DNA from: JAAUTY01 sp964397305
Lineage (GTDB): Bacteria; Cyanobacteriota; Cyanobacteriia; Cyanobacteriales; Spirulinaceae
Assembly: GCA_964397305.1 (NCBI GenBank)
Contig: CAYNIP010000007.1
Span: 62,001-126,000 of the forward strand
Direction of reading: 5' to 3'
DNA length: 64,000 nucleotides
A program made the position numbers and the translations under genes. Under the pieces are notes generated by a model, which saw only the letters and a program-made list of their open reading frames with translations, did not search any database and had not been told where the DNA came from. Positions 7,306 through 15,467 of the stretch are shown here, piece by piece. Every line of letters starts with the position of its first letter. Position 1 is the first letter of the stretch.

Positions 7306-8223
7306 ATGACTTCGTTGAATTTGTTCGGGACTGTTTTGACCTATCCCGCTCCGGCTGGCAACTATCGCGGCGAGTCGGAAGAGAATCGGGCCGTGTTGCA
7401 GAAGATTGCCCGCGATGGTCAGAAGTTTGCCGTCGTCAGTCCGGAATCGTTGCGGAATGCGCTGCGCGAGATGCTGATCGTGTTCGGCCAGCCGCACAAC
7501 CGGACGCGGATTCGCGACGCTGACCAGTTGGCTGTGGAGTTCAAAGACTATCCTAATGCCGAGGAATATGCTGATGATTTCCTCTTTGGCTACATGGTCG
7601 CGAAGCCCGCTGATGCGAAGAAGATGAACGGTCGCCCTCCGAAGCGGGACAGTGTTTTTCGCTGCAATATGGCTGTGGCGCTGAGTCCTTATCGCTACGA
7701 TGCGGTGTTCCATCAGTCGCCTCTGAACCAGAAGACTGAGCGCAATCAAAAGGTGTTTTGGAGCAATGCCAGTACCTCGGCACTGCTGCACCGCGAGGTG
7801 ACGCATACAGCCTTTCAATATCCGTTTGCTCTGTCGCAGCAGGACTGCAAGGAGAAGCCGGAATGGACGCGGGCGCTGTTGCAGGCGATCGCCCAGCTCA
7901 ATGGCGTTGCTGGCGGCCATGCCCGGGCCTACTATGAGTTTGCGCCGCGCTCGGTAGTCGTGCGGCTGACGCCGAAACTGGTGGCGGGCTATGACACCTA
8001 TGGGTTTGGCATTGACGGGCAGTTTAAGGAATTGGGTGATCGCCTCACGATGCGGGATGCTGACAAGGTTGATTTACCAGGGGATGAATTCTGGATCGGT
8101 GGCGAGATTGTACGAAAGCTTGAAGATGCCAAGCGTGAGGCATGGGAAGCGGCTGGCGTGCATCTTTATGCCAATCCGGAGCAGTTGTTCGATGATGTAG
8201 CAACCGAGTTTTGTGGAGGGTAA
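7306..8223 (+). CDS. cas7: Cas7 backbone subunit, DevR-like
   Basis: This is a 305-residue RAMP protein forming the crRNA-binding filament of the effector complex. It resembles the DevR family: an N-terminal YPAPAGNYRGESEENRAVL segment, SPESLRNALREML helix, SVFRCNMAVALSPYRYDA, and HTAFQYPFAL, with a thumb-like region in the middle. Cas7 is needed in several copies per complex. The gene follows cas8 after a 73-base leader with its own ribosome site and a repeat-like hairpin, so it may be expressed differently from cas8. The end overlaps the cas5 start by 11 bases. DevR and DevS were first named in Myxococcus development, but the families are ordinary Cascade subunits. Confidence 0.88.
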   Translation: MTSLNLFGTVLTYPAPAGNYRGESEENRAVLQKIARDGQKFAVVSPESLRNALREMLIVFGQPHNRTRIRDADQLAVEFKDYPNAEEYADDFLFGYMVAKPADAKKMNGRPPKRDSVFRCNMAVALSPYRYDAVFHQSPLNQKTERNQKVFWSNASTSALLHREVTHTAFQYPFALSQQDCKEKPEWTRALLQAIAQLNGVAGGHARAYYEFAPRSVVVRLTPKLVAGYDTYGFGIDGQFKELGDRLTMRDADKVDLPGDEFWIGGEIVRKLEDAKREAWEAAGVHLYANPEQLFDDVATEFCGG

Positions 8224-8929
8224 GCGCTTGTTTTTACATCTGAAAGCACCCTTTGCTGCCTTCCGTCCGTTTCAGTCAGGCTCGTATCGCTCTACAACTC
8301 CCGTGCCGTCGCCTTCAGCGGTTTATGGTCTGTTGTTAAATCTGGCCGCAATTGAGCAACGCGATACTCTGGCGGCTCCAGTGACGCAGATTCGCCCTGG
8401 CTTGCCGGAGATGCAAATTGCGATCGGGATACCGGTGCCTGACTCAGGGGCGTCCGGATTGCCGGCGCCGCCAGAATTCGCAGTGCTGACGCAGCAACTC
8501 CATGGCTATCCGGTTGGTGATTCGGGCGAGGAGTTAGCCACTAAGACGTATGGCTCAAAGTTCTGGATTGCGCCGGTGACGCGGGAAGTTTTGGTCGATC
8601 TCAATCTGGCGATTGGGGTTCGTGCTGATGTTGAGTTGGAGGCGCGCATTCTGGATGGTCTGGCGGGTCGGCTTGAGGTACCCCGCTATGGTTTGCCGTT
8701 TGCCGGGGACAACAATTTCCTGTTCGATCGCATTGAGCCGCTAGCAACACCACCTTTGGCTCGCTGGTACGAGCAGTTGGCGGGGGATGGGCGTCCGCGT
8801 CGCGGAGTGTGTCGGCTGACTGTTTGGATCGATCGCGCCGATAATTCGCAGACAGAAATTGGTGTATTCGCTCCCAGCGAACCCAGTCGGGAGCCACCAG
8901 CAGAGGCTTGGCTACGACTTCCTTTGTAG
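8213..8929 (+). CDS. cas5: Cas5 subunit, DevS-like
   Basis: A 238-residue Cas5 family protein, which caps the 5' tag end of crRNA in the effector complex. The N-terminus has the expected LFLHLKAPFAAFRPFQSGSY strand-loop, followed by STTPVPSPSAVYGLLLNLAA, typical of Cas5. A C-terminal RYGLPFAGDNNFLFDRIE segment matches the DevS-like group. The start is GTG at 8213, overlapping the cas7 stop, which supports translational coupling. Downstream, 220 bases without a gene separate it from an inserted pair, so this is the end of the effector operon. Confidence 0.87.
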   Translation: MEGKRLFLHLKAPFAAFRPFQSGSYRSTTPVPSPSAVYGLLLNLAAIEQRDTLAAPVTQIRPGLPEMQIAIGIPVPDSGASGLPAPPEFAVLTQQLHGYPVGDSGEELATKTYGSKFWIAPVTREVLVDLNLAIGVRADVELEARILDGLAGRLEVPRYGLPFAGDNNFLFDRIEPLATPPLARWYEQLAGDGRPRRGVCRLTVWIDRADNSQTEIGVFAPSEPSREPPAEAWLRLPL

Positions 8930-9149
8930 GGGAGGCTTGCTGGGTCCAGATCGAGCCGCCGGCCCCTGCTCAATCCCAGAAGCGTTCCCGGAAGTAGAGA
9001 CCGGCCGATCCTTATCCCCGATTCCATCGAGATCGTCGGGGCTGAGGGCTGACACCATCAAAGATTCGTCAAGGATCGCGATCGCCCTCGGAACGAGATC
9101 GCTCATAATTGGGATAGATGGCATCGCTACTCAGCCCCGCTTAAACAGC

Positions 9150-9572
9150 ATGTCCAAGCGCAAACTCACAGTCGAGCTGCCCGAAGCCGTCTTTGCTCAA
9201 CTTGCCCGGCTAGCAGAACTCCTGCGCGAGTCACCGGAAGCGCTGGCAGCGCGAAGCATTGCGAGCAATTTTGTTGCGGCGCTCGATGAATTGCCGAGCG
9301 CGCCGCCCGATGAAGTAGCGCATCTTGAGGGGCTCGCCAATGAAGCCTTGTTGCAGCTAGCTGCGAGCCAAATTGACGCTGAGACGCAAGAGCGGCACTT
9401 AGAACTGCTGGAAAAGAATCAGGCAGGTACAATCGTTGCGAGCGAGCAGGAGGAGCTGGCTACCTTGCGTCAAGTGGCTGACCAGCTCATGCTCCGCAAG
9501 GCGATCGCCTGGGATATTCTCGGCCGACGCGGGCAAACACTCCCACCGATCGAAGCACTCTTATCTGAATAA
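9150..9572 (+). CDS. unknown protein with ribbon-helix-helix-like N-terminus, paired with HNH gene
   Basis: This is a 140-residue protein. It begins with a basic strand and helices (KRKLTVELPEAVFAQLARLA, then ESPEALAARSIASNF) that resemble a ribbon-helix-helix DNA-binding module. The rest is helical and glutamate/leucine-rich. The stop is 2 bases before the GTG of an HNH endonuclease gene, so the two form a unit. A possible promoter (GCTCATAATTGGGATAGAT) lies at about 9100-9118. The pair interrupts the cas operon between effector and adaptation genes. An antitoxin- or partner-like role is possible but unproven. I do not recognise a named family. Confidence 0.6.
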   Translation: MSKRKLTVELPEAVFAQLARLAELLRESPEALAARSIASNFVAALDELPSAPPDEVAHLEGLANEALLQLAASQIDAETQERHLELLEKNQAGTIVASEQEELATLRQVADQLMLRKAIAWDILGRRGQTLPPIEALLSE

Positions 9573-9574
9573 TC

Positions 9575-9997
9575 GTGTCTTCGATCCCGAAAGAACTGCG
9601 ACAGCAGATTTATGCCGAAGCGGACAATCGTTGCGAATACTGCCGCACGCCAGCGCGTCTGACGGGGATGCCGTTAGTCATTGACCATATTATCCCGCTG
9701 GTTGTCGGTGGGAGTAGCGAACGCGAGAACCTAGCAGCCGCCTGTTATCGCTGCAATGAGTTCAAAGGCGCGCGCACGGCGGCTGTCGATCCGGAAACCG
9801 GCGAGCCCGTGGCGCTGTTTCAGCCGCGCCAACAAATCTGGATCGAACATTTCTACTGGCAGAATGGCGGCACCCATATTGTTGGTCTGACCAACATTGG
9901 TCGCGCGACGGTGCTGGCTCTACGGTTGAATAACCCCGATGTCGTTGCAGCACGCGCGATTTGGATGCGTTGGGGCTGGCATCCGCCGCAAAATTAA
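9575..9997 (+). CDS. HNH endonuclease
   Basis: This 140-residue protein contains a compact HNH nuclease domain. A CEYC pair is followed by IDHIIPLVVGGSSERENLAA and CYRCNEFKG, giving both zinc-binding CxxC pairs, the DH catalytic dipeptide and the asparagine of HNH (residues about 20-66). The C-terminal half (FQPRQQIWIEHF, GRATVLALRLN) matches the small HNH proteins common in cyanobacteria, which are often preceded by a small partner gene as here. The start GTG directly follows the partner's stop. It could be a selfish or defence-related nuclease. A role in CRISPR adaptation is not supported beyond location. Confidence 0.82.
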   Translation: MSSIPKELRQQIYAEADNRCEYCRTPARLTGMPLVIDHIIPLVVGGSSERENLAAACYRCNEFKGARTAAVDPETGEPVALFQPRQQIWIEHFYWQNGGTHIVGLTNIGRATVLALRLNNPDVVAARAIWMRWGWHPPQN

Positions 9998-10080
9998 CGC
10001 TGTAATTTGCCAACCCGGAGCGTTTTTTTCCGGGCGATCGCGCCAGAGTGGGAGCGAACTGAAGTCAAGGACGACGAACC

Positions 10081-11754
10081 ATGACGACATTGGCAACCGA
10101 ATCGGTGATGACGCTGACCGACGAACTGCTGACGCTGCGCGTCTCGGCGCTGCACGCGCTGGCCTATTGCCCGCGCCTGTTTTACCTGGAGGAAGTTGAG
10201 GAACTCTACACGCAGGATGCGGCGGTGTTTGCGGGGCGGCGGCTGCATGTCGAGCTGGAGGAAGCGGAAGCGGGTGAGTGGCAGGATCTTTATCTTGAGG
10301 ATGAGGGGCTGGGCTTGCGGGGTCGGGTGGATGCGCTGCGGCTGCGGGACGGGCAGCTGATCCCCTACGAGCACAAGCGGGGGCGCTGCCAGCGGGGGGA
10401 GCAGCAGGAACCGCTGGCCTGGGAGAGCGATCGCCTGCAAATTCTCGCTTATTGCTGTCTGATCGAAGCGGCGCAGGGGGTTGCTGTTCGTGAGGGGCGC
10501 ATCCGCTACCACGCGGACAAGGTGCTGGTGAGGGTTCCGGTGGAGGCGGCGGGACGGGAGCAGGTGCGGCAGGCGATCGCCCAGGCCCGCGAGTTGCGTC
10601 GCTCGAGTCTGCGGCCGCCGGTGACAACGAACGAGCGGTTGTGTACGCGCTGCTCGCTGGCTCCAGTTTGCTTGCCGGAGGAGGCGCGGTTGGCCCATGA
10701 CCGCGAGTGGCAGCCGGTGCGGCTGTTTCCGGCTGACGACGAGCGCCAGAGTTTGCACGCGCTGGAGCCGGGGATGCGGGTGGGGCGGACGGGCGAGCAA
10801 CTGAAGCTGACGCAGCGGGATGGTTCGGAGGAGAGGCTACCGGCGCGGCAGATCGGGCAGGTGGTGCTGCACAGCTTTGCCCAGATTTCGACTCAGGCGC
10901 TGCATTTTTGCGCGGGGCAGGGGATCGGTGTGCATTTCATTTCGGGGGGTGGTCGCTATGTGGGTAGTTTGGACACCCGCAGCGGCAGTATCCAGCGGCG
11001 CGTGGGGCAGTACCGGGCGCTGGTGGAGCCGGAGTTTTGCCTGCGGTTGGCGCGGCAGTTGGTGGTTTGTCGGGGGCGGGGCCAGCGGCAGTTATTGATG
11101 CGGAGTCGGCGCAAGCGGCAAGACTCGCAGGCGTTGACAGCGGCGATTCAGCAGATGAAGGCGGTGTTGAAGCTGGTGGAGCGGGCGGAGTCGCTGGCGT
11201 CGTTGTTGGGGATTGAGGGACGGTTGGCGGCGCTTTATTTTGGGGCTTTGGGGCAAGCGCTGGGGGCGGATTTGCCGCCTGAGTTGCAGTTCGCGGGGCG
11301 CAATCGCCGGCCGCCGAAGGATCGGGTGAATGCGCTGCTCAGTTTTGGTTATGCGCTGCTGTTGAAGGATGTGGCGAATGCGATTTTGACGGTGGGGCTG
11401 GAGCCAGCGCTGGGGTTTTATCATCAGCCGCGATCGCAAGCCCCGCCGCTGGCGTTGGATCTGATGGAGATTTTTCGGGTGCCGCTGGTGGATCTGCCGG
11501 TTATTGGTTCGCTGAATCGGGGGCAGTGGGACGTGGAGGCTGATTTTACGGTGCGGGGCGAGCAGGTTTGGCTGAGTGAGTTGGGTCGGCGCAAGTTTAT
11601 TGGGCTCTATGAGCAGCGCAAGGCGGAGAGTTGGAAGCATCCGGTGACGGGCTATTCGCTGACTTATCGCCGCTTGTTGGAGTTGGAGGTGCGTTTGTTG
11701 GAGAAGGAGTGGCTCGGGGAGGGTGGTTTGTTTGCGCGGTTGGTGTTGCGCTAG
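10081..11754 (+). CDS. cas4-cas1: Cas4/Cas1 fusion adaptation nuclease-integrase
   Basis: This 557-residue fusion has Cas4 at residues ~15-230 and Cas1 at ~235-557. The Cas4 part has one early cysteine (YCPRLFYLEE) and the later cluster LCTRCSLAPVC for an iron-sulfur site, plus nuclease residues in GRVDALRL and YEHKRG. Cas4 trims prespacers at the PAM. The Cas1 part has catalytic Glu (GIEGRLAALYF, about 379), His (GFYHQPRS, about 448) and Asp (LALDLMEIF, about 460), the usual metal triad of the integrase. Such fusions are typical of MYXAN-type loci. It is followed by cas2 after 8 bases. Confidence 0.92.
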   Translation: MTTLATESVMTLTDELLTLRVSALHALAYCPRLFYLEEVEELYTQDAAVFAGRRLHVELEEAEAGEWQDLYLEDEGLGLRGRVDALRLRDGQLIPYEHKRGRCQRGEQQEPLAWESDRLQILAYCCLIEAAQGVAVREGRIRYHADKVLVRVPVEAAGREQVRQAIAQARELRRSSLRPPVTTNERLCTRCSLAPVCLPEEARLAHDREWQPVRLFPADDERQSLHALEPGMRVGRTGEQLKLTQRDGSEERLPARQIGQVVLHSFAQISTQALHFCAGQGIGVHFISGGGRYVGSLDTRSGSIQRRVGQYRALVEPEFCLRLARQLVVCRGRGQRQLLMRSRRKRQDSQALTAAIQQMKAVLKLVERAESLASLLGIEGRLAALYFGALGQALGADLPPELQFAGRNRRPPKDRVNALLSFGYALLLKDVANAILTVGLEPALGFYHQPRSQAPPLALDLMEIFRVPLVDLPVIGSLNRGQWDVEADFTVRGEQVWLSELGRRKFIGLYEQRKAESWKHPVTGYSLTYRRLLELEVRLLEKEWLGEGGLFARLVLR

Positions 11755-11762
11755 GGGGGGTT

Positions 11763-12056
11763 ATGGCGGAGTTGAAGCATTGGTATCTGGTCTGCTATGA
11801 CATTCGCTGTCCGAAGCGTTGGCGGAAGGCTTATAGGTTGCTTCAGGGGTATGGCGATCGCCTCCAACTCTCGATCTTCCGCTGTTGGCTGAGTCAGCGG
11901 GAGCGGGAGCGGTTGCGCTGGGAGTTGGCGCAGGTGCTGGCGGCGGAGGATGATTTGTTGCTGGTGCGGCTGTCGGCGCAGTGTGTGCAGTTGTTGCCGA
12001 GCTATAACCGGCCGGGGGTTTGGGTAGTGGAAGAGGCTCCCTATAAGCTGGTTTAG
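11763..12056 (+). CDS. cas2: Cas2 adaptation subunit
   Basis: This 97-residue protein of usual Cas2 length has the ferredoxin-like core: LVCYDIRCPKRWRKAYRLLQ with the conserved Asp after the first strand, then GDRLQLSIFRCWLSQ. It bridges two Cas1 dimers in the integration complex. The ATG at 11763 is 8 bases after the cas1 stop. The CRISPR leader begins directly after the gene, so adaptation genes abut the array they extend. Confidence 0.93.
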   Translation: MAELKHWYLVCYDIRCPKRWRKAYRLLQGYGDRLQLSIFRCWLSQRERERLRWELAQVLAAEDDLLLVRLSAQCVQLLPSYNRPGVWVVEEAPYKLV

Positions 12057-12302
12057 CAAGCGGGGCTGGCTGTTGCTTGTGGCAATGGCCGGCTCTGCTT
12101 GGCGGCGGGCTGGGGCTGGGGGTTGGGGGCTTTTTGGGGGGTCTGGTGATGCTTGTTGTTTCTAGAAGCTTGGCTGGGTCTGGGTTTGGGGGCGGTCTGG
12201 CGGGCGGGCTGAAGGAGATGAGGATGAGATGGGGTGCTGGGCGGCGAGGAGCTTGTATAATGCCCTCAGAGGGCAAACGGAGCAAGGTTTCTGGCCTGCG
12301 CT
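12057..12302 (+). promoter_or_regulatory. CRISPR leader with -10 box, palindrome and G-quadruplex motif
   Basis: This 246-base non-coding stretch lies between cas2 and the first repeat. It contains TATAAT (12256-12261) directly followed by a perfect palindrome GCCCTC-A-GAGGGC (12262-12274), 28 bases before repeat 1. Further upstream are four or five G-runs (12107-12141) able to form a quadruplex. The top strand is strikingly C-poor. The leader side is assigned because the repeat hairpin folds best as top-strand RNA and cas1/cas2 lie on this side. No -35 is obvious. Confidence 0.65.
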
Positions 12303-15300
12303 GCGACCCGACCATTGATGCCGAAAGGCGTTGAGCACGGCGGGATTTTCGGGCTGGCTCTCTGACCAGGGGGGGCGACCCGACCATTGATGCCGAAAGG
12401 CGTTGAGCACATGACGGAGCGCTAAACGCGCGTTATCTACGTACTGCGACCCGACCATTGATGCCGAAAGGCGTTGAGCACTGTGGGAATGGCAAAGTAG
12501 AGGAGCGTTGCATCTTAAGCGACCCGACCATTGATGCCGAAAGGCGTTGAGCACCAGTAGTCAGTAGCCAAAAACCAACGGCTACAAGAGCGACCCGACC
12601 ATTGATGCCGAAAGGCGTTGAGCACTACAAAATTACGGAGCGCTAAACGCGCGTTGTCTAGCGACCCGACCATTGATGCCGAAAGGCGTTGAGCACCCGC
12701 AGGGGTTCTAGTCTGAGAGGGCAGACAAGTCAGGCGACCCGACCATTGATGCCGAAAGGCGTTGAGCACATCATGGGCGACTGGCTAATCCAGCAAGGCG
12801 CTCAAGCGACCCGACCATTGATGCCGAAAGGCGTTGAGCACTTAAGGGGAAAGCGATGACGTGTCAATATCTTTAATCAGCGACCCGACCATTGATGCCG
12901 AAAGGCGTTGAGCACAATGGTGCGCGGACCTTAACCCAAAATTCTGGCAGCGACCCGACCATTGATGCCGAAAGGCGTTGAGCACAAAGGGCTCATGCTG
13001 GAAGATGTCGCAGCCCTGGGGGGCGACCCGACCATTGATGCCGAAAGGCGTTGAGCACCAATAATTTCGTTGTTATCGAAACCCCAGGAGGCTAGCGACC
13101 CGACCATTGATGCCGAAAGGCGTTGAGCACTATCAACCCCTATACAAGGCTTCCTGCTCTGGTCTGGCGACCCGACCATTGATGCCGAAAGGCGTTGAGC
13201 ACGAGCAGCGAAACAAAAGCGATCCGAGTGCCAGCCTAGCGACCCGACCATTGATGCCGAAAGGCGTTGAGCACTTCAGAGCTAAATCTAGATTGTTCTT
13301 CTCAAACCGGCGACCCGACCATTGATGCCGAAAGGCGTTGAGCACATTGAACTTCTTAAAACGATTTCCGCGATCCTTTTCGCGACCCGACCATTGATGC
13401 CGAAAGGCGTTGAGCACGAGCACTGCGGAAACGAAAGCGATCCGAGTACCTAGCGACCCGACCATTGATGCCGAAAGGCGTTGAGCACGGTTCTGCCCAG
13501 CCCCATCCGACCTGTCCTTGCCAGCGACCCGACCATTGATGCCGAAAGGCGTTGAGCACATGATCCCGGTGGCAAAGTGATTGAAATCCTTAAGGCGACC
13601 CGACCATTGATGCCGAAAGGCGTTGAGCACTAAGAAAGCCCCAAGCGCTTGCCCAGCCCTCGCTGGCGACCCGACCATTGATGCCGAAAGGCGTTGAGCA
13701 CGCGGAAGCAAACTGGTAGAACACGGGCTCCCAACGCGACCCGACCATTGATGCCGAAAGGCGTTGAGCACGGAACGTGTTCGACATTGACGGGTACGAC
13801 CCGTCGGGCGACCCGACCATTGATGCCGAAAGGCGTTGAGCACTAACGCGCCGGGAATGCCCCTTCTTGCCCTATCAGAGCGACCCGACCATTGATGCCG
13901 AAAGGCGTTGAGCACGATTGCTATCTGTGCGGGTATTCTCCAGCCCCGCACGCGACCCGACCATTGATGCCGAAAGGCGTTGAGCACCGGGCGTGCCAGG
14001 CGGCGATCGCCTCCGCCGGGGTTGCGACCCGACCATTGATGCCGAAAGGCGTTGAGCACATCCCCGGATTTGCAGAGTGCGATCGCGCGCTGTCCTGCGA
14101 CCCGACCATTGATGCCGAAAGGCGTTGAGCACGATGCCACCGCCAGACGGCCCACCCGTCTGAGTAGAGCGACCCGACCATTGATGCCGAAAGGCGTTGA
14201 GCACGATCGGGCTCCCACTCTGGCCCGTCCGGCCAGGGGCGACCCGACCATTGATGCCGAAAGGCGTTGAGCACACATCTTTAGAGCCCCTTCTTTCCGT
14301 TAGAGCGCGGCGACCCGACCATTGATGCCGAAAGGCGTTGAGCACCAACCATCAGATCAAAACTCCGGGCGGCTTGGTTGCGACCCGACCATTGATGCCG
14401 AAAGGCGTTGAGCACCCACAAACTTCTAGCATGACTTATCAGCTAATAGAAGCGACCCGACCATTGATGCCGAAAGGCGTTGAGCACAGATTGAGCTACG
14501 GCTTGCGGGGGTGATTTGTTCTGCGACCCGACCATTGATGCCGAAAGGCGTTGAGCACCTTGTCCTGGCAGTCCCACCGTTTTCTGTAGCGAGCGACCCG
14601 ACCATTGATGCCGAAAGGCGTTGAGCACGAATCTTGCCAATTTCTTTTTTGCACCTGTGTCGATTGCGACCCGACCATTGATGCCGAAAGGCGTTGAGCA
14701 CACTCTTTTGAGGAGTTGGCGATCGCCCTCCCGCTTGCGACCCGACCATTGATGCCGAAAGGCGTTGAGCACATCACTCCCATGGGTATTTCGGCCGCCG
14801 CGCGCATTGCGACCCGACCATTGATGCCGAAAGGCGTTGAGCACCTATCGACCGCGTGGATGCGGTCGCCACGATGCTTGCGACCCGACCATTGATGCCG
14901 AAAGGCGTTGAGCACAGTCACGGAGCGGTGGGGATACCGCGCCTCGAGCGCGCGACCCGACCATTGATGCCGAAAGGCGTTGAGCACTTGTTGGCGCTGG
15001 CCTCGTCAACTTTGACTTGCACGCGACCCGACCATTGATGCCGAAAGGCGTTGAGCACAGGTCGATTTCCCCTTCCCCTTCACAGCGCTCTTGCGACCCG
15101 ACCATTGATGCCGAAAGGCGTTGAGCACGCGGGAAAACAAGGAAACAAGCCCTCCCCCCCCCCACAGCGACCCGACCATTGATGCCGAAAGGCGTTGAGC
15201 ACAGGCGTTCGGAAGATATCCCTCTACTGATGCCCGTAGCGACCCGACCATTGATGCCGAAAGGCGTTGAGCACCGTTTCAAGCTCCAAGTGAATTTTGC

Positions 15301-15415
15301 TTTAGACGGCGACCCGACCATTGATGCCGAAAGGCGTTGAGCACACTGCACCGATCGCAACAATCAACCTCAAACGACTGCGACCCGACCATTGATGCCG
15401 AAAGGCGTTGAGCAC
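12303..15415 (+). CRISPR. main CRISPR array, 44 identical 36-nt repeats, 43 spacers
   Basis: The repeat begins GCGACCCGACCATTGATGCC and ends GAAAGGCGTTGAGCAC. I counted 44 copies with no sequence change seen, and spacers of about 34-38 bases (mean period about 71.6). The RNA hairpin GATGCC-GAAA-GGCGTT has a GNRA loop and uses G-U pairs, which only work on the top strand, so transcription is left to right away from cas2. Cas6 would leave the 8-nt tag TTGAGCAC. Spacers 2 and 5, and 13 and 16, are related pairs. Neither end has a decayed repeat, which suggests a young, active array. All open frames across it are translations of the repeat. Confidence 0.98.
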
Positions 15416-15467
15416 TACATCAGAATGCGAGTTGTATTAGAATTACTAACTACCTGTCTATCTTTGC

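Noticed and set aside
10014..10034. Hairpin CCCGGA/TCCGGG before cas4/cas1 as a terminator
   Set aside because: The T-run lies in the loop, not after the stem, so it does not fit a rho-independent terminator on either strand.
12162..15363. Long open frames on both strands across the CRISPR array
   Set aside because: Their products are repeats of the same short peptides (for example LNAFRHQWSGR), which are simply translations of the 36-nt repeat; none has a start context or variation expected of a gene.
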